In this document: positions 42,498 to 50,450 of the stretch, in pieces | How the letters are laid out: every line of letters begins with the position of its first letter | Position numbering within the stretch: position 1 is the stretch's first letter | DNA from: an uncultured Saprospiraceae bacterium | GTDB lineage: Bacteria > Bacteroidota > Bacteroidia > Chitinophagales > Saprospiraceae | NCBI GenBank assembly: GCA_937981555.1 | Contig: CALJOK010000025.1 | Span: 84,249 to 148,248 of the forward strand | Length of the DNA: 64,000 bases | Direction of reading: 5' to 3' | The notes under the pieces: generated by a model | Told to the model about the DNA's origin: nothing | What the model saw: only the letters and a program-made list of their open reading frames with translations | The model's database searches: none | Translations under genes and position numbers: made by a program

Positions 42498-43256
42498 GTG
42501 ATGAGTAAATTTAAAGGAAAAGTAGCCGTAGTAACTGGTGGTGGTAGAGATATTGGTAGAGCAATATCTGTCAAACTAGCAAAAGAAGGAGCAAAGGTAG
42601 TTGTGAATTACAATAGTTCAAGAAAAGGAGCTGCAGAAACAGTCAAAGAGATAGAATCTTTTGGAGGTAAAGCGATTGCCGTCAAAGCTGATGTATCAAC
42701 TTTAAAAGGTATTAAAAGTTTAAAAGCAAAGACAGTTAAAACTTTTGGCAAAAAAGTTCATATCCTAGTAAATAATGCAGGAGGTCTTTTTGCTCGAAAA
42801 ACCTTACAAGAACTCGATGAGGATTTTTATGACTTAGTGATGAATGTTAATTTCAAATCTACAGTTTTCGTCATGCAAGCATTCGAACCTTTAATGGGTA
42901 AAGGAACTTCTATCATTAATCTTTCTTCTCTAGCAGCAAGAGATGGTGGTGGTGGTGGATCTTCATTGTATGCATCATCTAAAGGATCTACTACAACTTT
43001 TACTAGAGCAATGGCAAAAGAACTTGGGCCTAAGGGAATCAGAGTAAATGCGATTTGTCCAGGTTTGATTGGGACTAAATTTCATGATGATTTTACATCG
43101 GATGAAATACGAAAAATCGTTGCAGGTAAAACTCCAGTACGAAGAGAAGGTAGAGCTGACGAGGTGGCCGATTTAGTGGTTTACTTAGCATCTGATAATA
43201 GCTCATTTGTAACGGGAGCCAATTTTGATATTAACGGTGGTTTAGCTTTCTCATAA
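42498..43256 (+). CDS. Short-chain dehydrogenase 2, probable DEH reductase or partner
   Basis: 252 residues, classical SDR: 'VVTGGGRDIGRAI' (11-23), 'NYNSSRKGA' (38-46) where Asn/Ser/Arg after the second strand suggest NADPH, 'NNAGG' (92-96), 'NLSSLAARDGGGGGSSLYASSKGS' with Tyr158-x3-Lys162, and 'VADLVVYLASDNSSFVTGANFDINGG'. It differs clearly from SDR 1 in the sequence between. The pair may have different cofactors or act on different stereochemical forms of the keto-uronate; both are inference. It is 34 bp before kdgK and clearly in the same operon. Confidence 0.85.
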   Translation: MMSKFKGKVAVVTGGGRDIGRAISVKLAKEGAKVVVNYNSSRKGAAETVKEIESFGGKAIAVKADVSTLKGIKSLKAKTVKTFGKKVHILVNNAGGLFARKTLQELDEDFYDLVMNVNFKSTVFVMQAFEPLMGKGTSIINLSSLAARDGGGGGSSLYASSKGSTTTFTRAMAKELGPKGIRVNAICPGLIGTKFHDDFTSDEIRKIVAGKTPVRREGRADEVADLVVYLASDNSSFVTGANFDINGGLAFS

Positions 43257-43290
43257 CCTTTTAATATAAAATAACAATCAAATTACATTT

Positions 43291-44328
43291 ATGAAAAAAG
43301 TGGTAACTTTTGGAGAAATCATGCTTAGGCTGACTCCTCCAAACTGGAAACGGTTTTCACAAGCTAGTTCCTTTGAAGCAATTTACGGAGGAGGCGAAAG
43401 TAATGTCGCTGTCTCATTAGCTAACTACGGAGTACCCGTAGATTTTGTAACAAGACTTCCACAAAACGATATTGGGCAATGTGCCTTAATGGAAATGCGT
43501 AAGCGAAATGTAGGTACAGACCACATCGTTTATGGTGGTGATCGTTTAGGTATTTATTTTTTAGAAATAGGTGCGGTAAGTCGAGGAAGTAAAGTTGTTT
43601 ATGATAGAGCACATTCTGCGATGTCTACAATCCAAGCAGGTATGATTGATTGGGAAGAAGTTTTCAAAGATGCTGGATGGTTTCATTGGACAGGGATTAC
43701 TCCTGCTATTTCGCAAGGTGCTGCCGATGCTTGCTTAGAGGCAATTCAAGCTGCCAATAAAATGGGCGTAACAGTTTCGACTGACTTGAATTATCGAAAA
43801 AAACTTTGGAAGTATGGAAAAGAACCTGGGGAAGTTATGCCTGAATTGGTGGCAGGTTGCGATATTATTTTAGGAAATGAGGAAGATGCAGAAAAGCATT
43901 TTGGTCTACATCCTGAAGGACTTGACGTAACTGCTGGCCATGAAGTGGATGCCAAATCTTATCTATCGGTTTTACAGCAATTAATGGAAATGTTTCCTCG
44001 AGCAAAGAAAGTTATTACGACTTTAAGAGGCTCAATTAGTGCGTCACATAATACTTGGTCGGGTGTCTTATACGATGGAAAGACTTTGTATGAAGCGCCG
44101 ACTTATCAGATTACTCATATAGTTGATAGAGTAGGAGGAGGAGATAGTTTTATGGGCGGTTTGATTTATGGTTTGTTGCAATATCCTGACGATGATCAAA
44201 ATGCATTGAATTTTGCAGTTGCTGCTTCTTGTTTGAAACATACCATCTATGGTGACGCAAATTTAGCGACCATAGATGAAGTTGAAAAACTGATGAGTGG
44301 TGATGCAAGTGGAAGAGTTGCTAGATAA
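43291..44328 (+). CDS. kdgK: 2-keto-3-deoxygluconate kinase (PfkB family)
   Basis: 345 residues. Phosphorylates KDG to KDPG with ATP. PfkB ribokinase fold: 'FGEIMLRLTPPNWKRFSQASSFEAIYGGGESNVAVSLANYG' covers the substrate-binding start (split here; residues 7-45), and 'DRVGGGDSFMGGLIYGL' carries the anion hole and catalytic Asp285. The C-terminus has the usual 'AASCLKHTIYGD'. KDG kinases of this subfamily have the 'MLRLxPP' start, so specificity is likely. Followed by a palindromic element (44336-44402) before the PFK gene. Confidence 0.92.
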   Translation: MKKVVTFGEIMLRLTPPNWKRFSQASSFEAIYGGGESNVAVSLANYGVPVDFVTRLPQNDIGQCALMEMRKRNVGTDHIVYGGDRLGIYFLEIGAVSRGSKVVYDRAHSAMSTIQAGMIDWEEVFKDAGWFHWTGITPAISQGAADACLEAIQAANKMGVTVSTDLNYRKKLWKYGKEPGEVMPELVAGCDIILGNEEDAEKHFGLHPEGLDVTAGHEVDAKSYLSVLQQLMEMFPRAKKVITTLRGSISASHNTWSGVLYDGKTLYEAPTYQITHIVDRVGGGDSFMGGLIYGLLQYPDDDQNALNFAVAASCLKHTIYGDANLATIDEVEKLMSGDASGRVAR

Positions 44329-44335
44329 TAGTTTA

Positions 44336-44402
44336 GTCACGAAGGCACAAAGCCTCTAAGTATTTTTTTTTAGAAATCACTTAGTGTCGTTGCCTTTGTG
44401 GC
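44336..44402. repeat. Palindromic element between kdgK and pfp
   Basis: Left arm 44336-44361 and right arm 44379-44402 are imperfectly complementary (about 20 of 24), with an AT-rich 17-nt loop. The wording (cacgaaggcacaaag, ctttgtggc) matches dispersed elements frequent in environmental genomes. It lies inside the catabolic operon. Confidence 0.5.
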
Positions 44403-44418
44403 AAAAAAATAATTACAC

Positions 44419-45633
44419 ATGCAAAAATCTATTGCTATAATATGTGCAGGAGGACCAGCTCCTGGGATTAACACAGTTGTAAGCACAGTAGCGAAAGTTT
44501 TTTTAAAAGATAACTATCGAGTACTGGGTGTTCATCATGGGTATCAAGGTTTGTTTTCTGAAGATGCACAGATTAAGGAATTCGATTTTGCACATGCGGA
44601 TAGAATTTTTAGCAGAGGAGGATCTACTCTGATCATGAGTAGATTCAAACCTAAAGATTCTGAATTCACCACTACTTTTTTTGAAAAGCATAATGTAAAA
44701 CTTCTAGTAACTATTGGAGGTGATGACACCGCTTCTACCGCGAACCGATTGACCAAATTCCTAAAAGGAAAGGGATTGGAAATGTCGAATATTCATGTTC
44801 CGAAAACTATTGATAATGATCTTCCTTTGCCTGGTAGAAATCCTACTTTTGGTTTTCACTCAGCAAAAGATGCAGGAGTCAAAATCGGGAACACCTTATA
44901 TGAAGATGCTCGAACTACAGGGTCTTGGTTTTTGATGTCTTCCATGGGAAGGACTGCAGGACACTTAGCTTTTGGTATCGGTACCGCTTGTCATTTTCCA
45001 ATGATTATTATTCCTGAAATGTTTAATCATACTAAACCGACTATTGATAAAATTATCAACTTGATGGTTTCGTCGATATTGAAAAGACATATTCAAGGAA
45101 TTCATTATGGTGTAATTATTATTAGCGAAGGAGTTTTTCATATCCTGGAAGAAGAGGAAATCATAAATGCTGGTATCCGTTTCACTTATGATTCACATGG
45201 GCATCCTGAATTAGGAAATGTTAGCAAAGCGAATTTTTTTAATATCCTTCTTCAAGAAAAACTAAAAGCAATTGGGTTGGATATTAAAAGTCGACCTAAT
45301 GATGCAGGTTATGAACTGAGGTGTTGTCGTCCGATTGGTTTTGACTTGACGCTGTGTACACTTTTAGGAATTGGAGTAAAGAAATTATTTGAGGAAGGAA
45401 AAAGTGGATGTATCGTAAGTGCTAATGCAGAAGGAAATATAGAACCTGTTTATTTGGCTGATCATCTGGATGGAAATGGAAAAGTCATTCCACGATTAGT
45501 CAATATTGAAGATGAAATAGCACAGCTGTTTTTTCAAGAATTAAATTTTATAAAAGAAAAAGATTATTCAGCATCGGAGGCTTATGTGAAGCAACCTGCT
45601 GAATATAATTTTAATCAAATTTTAAATTGGTAA
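44419..45633 (+). CDS. pfp: Pyrophosphate-type 6-phosphofructokinase
   Basis: 404 residues, PFK fold. The start 'AIICAGGPAPGINTVV' binds the phosphoryl donor. Two diagnostic positions: GGDDT (100-104), where ATP enzymes have GGDGS, and PKTIDND (128-134), where ATP enzymes have PGTIDND. The added Asp and Lys mark PPi-dependent, reversible enzymes. 'GRTAGHLAFGIG' and 'DAGYELRCCRPIGFDLTLC' support the group. It lies between kdgK and kdgA, 8 bp from kdgA, so it is co-expressed with alginate breakdown. Growth on KDG-derived triose and pyruvate needs fructose-1,6-bisphosphate to fructose-6-phosphate; a reversible PPi enzyme could do that. Inference. Confidence 0.85.
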   Translation: MQKSIAIICAGGPAPGINTVVSTVAKVFLKDNYRVLGVHHGYQGLFSEDAQIKEFDFAHADRIFSRGGSTLIMSRFKPKDSEFTTTFFEKHNVKLLVTIGGDDTASTANRLTKFLKGKGLEMSNIHVPKTIDNDLPLPGRNPTFGFHSAKDAGVKIGNTLYEDARTTGSWFLMSSMGRTAGHLAFGIGTACHFPMIIIPEMFNHTKPTIDKIINLMVSSILKRHIQGIHYGVIIISEGVFHILEEEEIINAGIRFTYDSHGHPELGNVSKANFFNILLQEKLKAIGLDIKSRPNDAGYELRCCRPIGFDLTLCTLLGIGVKKLFEEGKSGCIVSANAEGNIEPVYLADHLDGNGKVIPRLVNIEDEIAQLFFQELNFIKEKDYSASEAYVKQPAEYNFNQILNW

Positions 45634-45641
45634 AATAAATA

Positions 45642-46316
45642 ATGGCAAAATTTACAAGAATAGAAGTTGCACAAAAAATGAAAGAGCAAGGAATGGTTCC
45701 TTTGTTTTATCATTCAGATATTGAAGTTGCAAAACAATTGTTACAATCTATTTATAATGGAGGTGCAAGATTGTTAGAATTTACGAATCGAGGTGATTAT
45801 GCACACGAAGTCTTTGAGCAGCTTTATAAATTCGCAGCAAAGGAAATGCCCGATTTAATGATGGGCGTAGGTTCCGTAACAGATGGAGGAACCGCAAGTT
45901 TATATTTACAGCTAGGTGCTAATTTTGTAGTGACTCCTGTTTTTCGAGAAGACATTGCGATCGTTTGTAATCGAAAAAAAGTATTGTGGTCACCAGGTTG
46001 TGGAACGCTTACTGAGATTTGTACGGCGGAAGAATTAGGATGTGAAATTGTAAAATTATTTCCAGGAAGTATTTATGGACCAGGTTTTATAAAAGCAATC
46101 AAAGGGCCTCAACCTTGGACGAACATTATGCCTACAGGAGGTGTTTCTACAGATCCTGAAAATTTAAAAGCATGGTTTGCCGCAGGCGCATACTGTGTAG
46201 GAATGGGATCAAAGTTGATGGTGAAAGATGAAACTGGGATGTTTGATTTTGAGAAAATAGAAACACATACAAAAAATACTTTGGCATTAATTAAACAAAT
46301 TAGAGAAACAGCTTAG
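45642..46316 (+). CDS. kdgA: KDPG aldolase
   Basis: 224 residues, class I aldolase (Eda family). Splits 2-keto-3-deoxy-6-phosphogluconate to pyruvate and glyceraldehyde-3-phosphate. Catalytic Glu46 in 'RLLEFTNRG' and Schiff-base Lys138 in 'CEIVKLFPG' are present, as is 'PTGGVS' near the phosphate site. Short 'MAKFTRIEVAQKMKEQGMVPLFYHSD' N-terminus as in other Bacteroidota enzymes. It closes the KDG branch of the operon, 8 bp after pfp and 19 bp before the second PL7 gene. Cytoplasmic trimer in the family. Confidence 0.93.
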   Translation: MAKFTRIEVAQKMKEQGMVPLFYHSDIEVAKQLLQSIYNGGARLLEFTNRGDYAHEVFEQLYKFAAKEMPDLMMGVGSVTDGGTASLYLQLGANFVVTPVFREDIAIVCNRKKVLWSPGCGTLTEICTAEELGCEIVKLFPGSIYGPGFIKAIKGPQPWTNIMPTGGVSTDPENLKAWFAAGAYCVGMGSKLMVKDETGMFDFEKIETHTKNTLALIKQIRETA

Positions 46317-46335
46317 TAAGCATAAATCAACTTTT

Positions 46336-47199
46336 ATGAAATCCTTTTCCACATTCCCATTACTTACAGGAGTTATTGTTTTATTACTATTAGCAGGTTG
46401 CAGTAGTTCAAAATTAGCTTCCAAGAAGAAAGCTCCAAAGGTAGATTTAACTCATTGGAAAGTGACCATTCCAACTCCAAGAGCAGATGGTAAAGCAATG
46501 GAAGTGAGTCCTCCCGAAATATTTAATTATCCTAAGATAGAAGCATTAAAAGATTTTATGTATCCAGACTCATCGGATGGATCTATCGTTTTTCATGCTT
46601 ATCCGGCCTCGACGACTGCTAACACAAAGTATTCACGAACGGAGCTTCGGGAGCAAATGGTATCAGGAAGTAATTCGACGAACTGGACTTTTAAAGAAGG
46701 TGGACGAATGAAAGTTAAGATGGCAATTGATCAAGTTACTAAAGATAGAAATGGAAAAGAGCATAGAATTATCATTGCCCAAATCCACGGAAGACTCTCT
46801 AATGAACAAAAGAAATCAATTGGACAAAAAGATAACAATGCTCCTCCAATTCTTAAAATATATTACGACAAAGGTAAAATCAGAATAAAAACCAAGGTAT
46901 TAAAAAATCCGAAAGCAACTGATTCAGAAATTTTAGATAAGAAGGCATGGGGTGATGACGCTGGCTATAATTTTGAAACGCCTGTAGGAAAAGGGGAGCG
47001 GTTTACGCTGGAAGTAATTGTATCTGAAGGTCGGATGGAGATCATTTTAAATGGTTGGCAAAAAAAGGTTTACAAAGGACTTGATATGGAACGTTGGGGG
47101 ATTTTTGAAAACTACTTTAAAGTTGGAAATTATTTTCAGACTAGAGATAAAGGAGCTTTTGGAAAAGTGAAAATTTATGAATTAGAGGTGAGTCATTAA
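46336..47199 (+). CDS. Alginate lyase, polysaccharide lyase family 7 (second copy)
   Basis: 287 residues. Lipoprotein signal with Cys22 ('LLLAGCSSSK'). PL7 signatures: RTELREQ (101-107), QIHG (149-152), YFKVGNY near the C-terminus. The sequence is close to the first copy (35030-35950) along its whole length, including the 'GSNSTNWTF' and 'DNNAPPILKIYY' parts, so the two are paralogues from a duplication or recruited twice. Both are lipid-anchored, so they may differ in membrane side or in chain-length preference rather than in anchoring. It ends the operon and is followed by a terminator at 47244-47280. Confidence 0.94.
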   Translation: MKSFSTFPLLTGVIVLLLLAGCSSSKLASKKKAPKVDLTHWKVTIPTPRADGKAMEVSPPEIFNYPKIEALKDFMYPDSSDGSIVFHAYPASTTANTKYSRTELREQMVSGSNSTNWTFKEGGRMKVKMAIDQVTKDRNGKEHRIIIAQIHGRLSNEQKKSIGQKDNNAPPILKIYYDKGKIRIKTKVLKNPKATDSEILDKKAWGDDAGYNFETPVGKGERFTLEVIVSEGRMEIILNGWQKKVYKGLDMERWGIFENYFKVGNYFQTRDKGAFGKVKIYELEVSH

Positions 47200-47243
47200 T
47201 GATGGTTGAATTAGCGGAGATTAGGAAAAAAAATACGGGTTTT

Positions 47244-47280
47244 AAAAAAAAACTGCTTACTTAATTGGGCAGTTTTTTTT
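47244..47280 (+). terminator. Terminator of the alginate operon
   Basis: Arms aaaaaaaactgc and gcagtttttttt (12-bp, perfect) with a 13-nt loop, ending in T9. Confidence 0.85.
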
Positions 47281-47321
47281 TGTAAGCCATCTAAAACTAT
47301 TTCTAAATAGGAAGAGGGAAG

Positions 47322-47417
47322 ATGAATAAAAAGAAACTGAGTATTTTCAAATACTTGGAACTACCTAGAGCGGTAATTCTAGCATTTATGCTTTTTGCTA
47401 CCAATTTCCTATTTTAA
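47322..47417 (+). pseudogene. 31-codon ORF, possible gene remnant
   Basis: Reads MNKKKLSIFKYLELPRAVI then LAFMLFATNFLF and stop. It has a basic start and a hydrophobic stretch like a Sec signal peptide, cut off where the cleavage site and mature part would begin. A purine-rich gaagagggaag precedes it. It could be the remains of a secreted protein, such as a TonB receptor. Chance is not excluded. Confidence 0.3.
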
Positions 47418-47531
47418 GAGAAGGTACGAGCAGGTGACATTCCGTTTTGTATTTCCCATCAATAGCAATTTAATTTTTCAAATAATTATTAAATCTGTAT
47501 TTTGGAATTTTAATTCGCTAAAATAAATATC

Positions 47532-48848
47532 ATGCTCCTTCTTTTTGTCCTCATTGGTATAGTCATCCTGTTTATCCTGATAGCTGGTTTTAAGCTAAAT
47601 GCATTTATTTCTTTTATTATAGTTTGCCTATTTGTAGGAATAACTGGAGGAATGGAATTGACCTCAATTATTACTTCCATCCAAGTAGGTATGGGAAATA
47701 CACTAGGTTATTTAGTAATGATTTTAGGACTAGGAGCCATGCTAGGAAAATTGGTGGCGGATAGTGGTGCAGCACAAAGAATCACTACAAGGTTAGTCTC
47801 CAGTTTCGGAATAAAAAATGTTCAATGGGCCGTTGTCCTGGCTGGGTTTATTGTAGGGATTCCAATGTTTTATACGGTAGGATTTGTTATTTTAGTTCCA
47901 TTGGTTTTTACTGTTGCAGCTACAACAAGATTACCATTAATATATGTCGGTTTGCCTATGTTAGCATCGTTGTCGGTCACCCATGGATTTCTTCCACCGC
48001 ATCCTGCACCTACTGCCATCGCTCAAATGTTTGGTGCAGATATTGGGAAAACTTTGTTGTATGGAATCATCATCGCTATTCCAACGATCATCGTCGCAGG
48101 GCCACTTTTGACCCGTAGGTTGAAAAATGTAGAAGCAACACCACTCAAGGAATTTTATAATCCAATTATTTTAAAAGATAATGAAATGCCTAGTTTTGGA
48201 ATAAGTGTTTTTAGTGCGTTGCTTCCAGTTATATTGATTGGGATTTCGACTTTGGCGCTTAGTTTTGTTCCTGAAAATTTTGCTTACAAAAAAGGCCTAG
48301 AGTTTATTGGAAATCCTGCCATTGCAATGTTGATTTCTGTGCTCGTAGCGATTTATACCTTAGGTTTATCGCAAGGAAAAAAAATGCCAGAATTAATGAA
48401 TTCAGTAGCAAAAGGCATTTCAGGAATTACCATGGTTTTGTTAATCATTGGAGGAGCGGGAGCATTAAAACAAGTATTAGTAGATAGTGGTGTGAGTGAA
48501 TATATCGGAGAATTAATGAAAGGGTCGACCATCTCTCCATTAATATTAGCGTGGTTAATTGCCTCGGTGATTAGAGTTTGTGTTGGGTCTGCTACAGTAG
48601 CAGGAATGACTGCGGGTGGAATTATTTTACCTGTCATTTCGACTACGGGGGCTAATCCTGAACTGATGGTAATTGCTATCGGAGCAGGGAGTTTGATGTT
48701 GTCGCATGTCAATGATGGAGGATTTTGGTTATTCAAAGAGTATTTTAATTTAACGGTAAAAGAAACCCTTTCGACTTGGACAGTCATGGAAACAACCGTT
48801 GGAGTGATGGGGATAATTGGAGTTTTAATATTGAATTTATTTGTCTAA
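47532..48848 (+). CDS. GntP-family gluconate/hydroxy-acid permease
   Basis: 438 residues, about 12 membrane segments. GntP signatures: 'IITSIQVGMGNTLGYLVMILGLGAMLGKLVADSGAAQRI' split at 46-84, 'GIPMFYTVGFVILVPLVF', 'HGFLPPHPAPTAIAQMFGAD', and late 'RVCVGSATVAGMTAGGII' and 'NDGGFWLFKEYF'. The family takes up gluconate, fructuronate, D-serine or related hydroxy acids with protons. The next two genes, RidA and an M19 dipeptidase (gaps 11 and 23 bp), form an operon with it. That grouping suggests D-amino-acid or peptide-derived substrates rather than uronates. Its own promoter is likely, because the alginate operon is terminated upstream. Confidence 0.88.
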   Translation: MLLLFVLIGIVILFILIAGFKLNAFISFIIVCLFVGITGGMELTSIITSIQVGMGNTLGYLVMILGLGAMLGKLVADSGAAQRITTRLVSSFGIKNVQWAVVLAGFIVGIPMFYTVGFVILVPLVFTVAATTRLPLIYVGLPMLASLSVTHGFLPPHPAPTAIAQMFGADIGKTLLYGIIIAIPTIIVAGPLLTRRLKNVEATPLKEFYNPIILKDNEMPSFGISVFSALLPVILIGISTLALSFVPENFAYKKGLEFIGNPAIAMLISVLVAIYTLGLSQGKKMPELMNSVAKGISGITMVLLIIGGAGALKQVLVDSGVSEYIGELMKGSTISPLILAWLIASVIRVCVGSATVAGMTAGGIILPVISTTGANPELMVIAIGAGSLMLSHVNDGGFWLFKEYFNLTVKETLSTWTVMETTVGVMGIIGVLILNLFV

Positions 48849-48859
48849 AAAATAATAAA

Positions 48860-49324
48860 ATGAGCAACTTACCTTCAGAAAGAATCAAAGAATTAGGTTT
48901 AGAATTTCCCCCACCTCCAAAACCAGCAGGAGTGTATCGACCAATTTTAGTGGTGGATAAATTTTTATATGTATCAGGACATGCTCCTGTGAATATGGAT
49001 GGAAGTTTGATGCAGGGCAGAGTTGGCGATAATTTAACGAAGGAAGAAGCAAAAGTTGCAGCACGCCAAGTTGGATTGACGATATTGTCCGCCATACAAA
49101 CTCACTTTGGAGATATTGACAAAGTAAAAAGAGTGGTAAAAGTTTTGGGAATGGTTAACTGTACTCCTGATTTTATCAATCAACCATTTGTCATTAATGG
49201 CTTTAGTGAATTAATGGCAGATGTTTTTGGAAATGAAAATGGAATAGGAGTAAGGAGTGCGGTAGGAATGATGTTGCCAGATGGTATTCCAGTTGAAATA
49301 GAAGCGATGTTTGAATTACATTGA
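48860..49324 (+). CDS. RidA-family enamine/imine deaminase
   Basis: 154 residues from the ATG at 48860; the frame is open 28 codons further upstream, but that part lies in the gntP gene. The fold is YjgF/RidA: 'PAGVYRPILVVDKFLYVSGHAP', 'VAARQVGLTILSAIQTHFGDIDKVKRVVKVLGMVN', and 'GVRSAVGMMLPDGIPVEIEAMFEL', with the catalytic Arg in GVRSAVG. RidA destroys reactive 2-aminoacrylate-type enamines formed by PLP enzymes. The N-terminal 'LPSERIKELGLEFPPPPKPAG' marks the RidA subgroup that often accompanies amino-acid catabolic operons. Its neighbours are a GntP permease and an M19 dipeptidase. Confidence 0.88.
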   Translation: MSNLPSERIKELGLEFPPPPKPAGVYRPILVVDKFLYVSGHAPVNMDGSLMQGRVGDNLTKEEAKVAARQVGLTILSAIQTHFGDIDKVKRVVKVLGMVNCTPDFINQPFVINGFSELMADVFGNENGIGVRSAVGMMLPDGIPVEIEAMFELH

Positions 49325-49347
49325 ATTTAAAAAAGTCTAAAAAAACT

Positions 49348-50412
49348 ATGTTCATATTTGACGCACACCTCGACCTCTCCATGAATGCTTTAGAGTGGAA
49401 TAGAGATCTAACTTGGGCAATTGAAGATATTAGAAAAAGTGAAGAAGGATTGTCCGACAAACCAGATAGGGGAAAAAATACGGTTACCTTAGGTGAAATG
49501 CGAAAAGGTAATATTGGGATTTGTGTAGCTACACAAATTGCTCGATATGTAAAACGATCAAGTAATCTCCCCGGTTGGAATTCGCCTCATCAAGCATGGG
49601 CACAAACACAAGGACAATTGGCTTGGTACAAAGCGATGGAAGCCAAAGGTGAAATGACTCAAATTACCAATATTGAACAGTTAAATGCTCATGTTGAATT
49701 ATGGAAAACCCCTTCCTCTGAAACTCCCATTGGTTATATTCTAAGTTTGGAAGGAGCAGATTCAATGGTTACCATTGATCATCTTGAAATGTCATACGAG
49801 CAAGGTTTGCGAGCGATTGGTCCAGCACACTATGGACCTGGAACCTACGCCCATGGAACAAATTCAATAGGTGGAATTGGTCAAAAAGGTAAAGCGTTAT
49901 TAAAGAAGATTGAAGAACTAAATTTGATTTTAGATGCTACTCATTTATGTGATATTAGTTTTTGGGAAACCATGAAAAATTATAATGGACCAGTTTGGGC
50001 GAGCCATAATAATTGCAGAAAATTCGTCAATCATAATCGACAATTTTCTGATGAACAAATAAAAGAACTCATTAGCCGTGATGCGGTTATTGGAATTGCA
50101 CTCGATGCTTGGATGATGGTTCCAAATTGGGTCAGAGGAGAATCAACACCTGAAAGTATGGGCGTTACGTTGAAGCAAATGATTGATAACATAGATCATA
50201 TTTGTCAATTGTCAGGAGATGCTCGGCATGTTGGAATCGGTACAGATTTGGATGGCGGATTTGGAAAAGAACAAACGCCAAGTGATTTGGATACGATTGC
50301 TGATCTTCAAAAAGTACCGCAAATGTTAGCTGATAAAGGATTTAATCAAGAAGATATTAATCATATCATGCATCAGAATTTTATTTCATTTCTTCAACGA
50401 GTTTGGGGATAG
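49348..50412 (+). CDS. Membrane dipeptidase (peptidase M19) family enzyme
   Basis: 354 residues from the ATG at 49348; a TTG at 49321 overlaps the end of ridA and is less likely. A TIM-barrel metallohydrolase of the renal dipeptidase family. Metal ligands: His7 and Asp9 in 'DAHLDLS', Glu135 in 'SLEGAD', His199 in 'DATHLCD', His220 in 'ASHNN', and Asp300 in 'IGTDLDGG'. The bridging Glu and both distal His are present, so it is probably active. The family cuts dipeptides with a D-residue at the C-terminal side, and some members open N-acyl bonds. No signal peptide, so cytoplasmic. Third gene of the GntP-RidA-M19 group. Confidence 0.85.
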   Translation: MFIFDAHLDLSMNALEWNRDLTWAIEDIRKSEEGLSDKPDRGKNTVTLGEMRKGNIGICVATQIARYVKRSSNLPGWNSPHQAWAQTQGQLAWYKAMEAKGEMTQITNIEQLNAHVELWKTPSSETPIGYILSLEGADSMVTIDHLEMSYEQGLRAIGPAHYGPGTYAHGTNSIGGIGQKGKALLKKIEELNLILDATHLCDISFWETMKNYNGPVWASHNNCRKFVNHNRQFSDEQIKELISRDAVIGIALDAWMMVPNWVRGESTPESMGVTLKQMIDNIDHICQLSGDARHVGIGTDLDGGFGKEQTPSDLDTIADLQKVPQMLADKGFNQEDINHIMHQNFISFLQRVWG

Positions 50413-50450
50413 AATTTATTTGCTCTTTTGTAATCTATAAAACCCTAACA

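Larger units (their letters stand above)
47200..47531. other. 332-bp gap between alginate operon and GntP trio
   Basis: Holds a strong terminator (47244-47280) and a 31-codon ORF at 47322-47417. The remainder to 47531 is AT-rich and must carry the gntP promoter; I see no clear motif. Confidence 0.5.

Noticed and set aside
48776..48859. N-terminal extension of RidA into gntP
   Set aside because: Overlaps the permease coding sequence; the ATG at 48860 fits the RidA family start.
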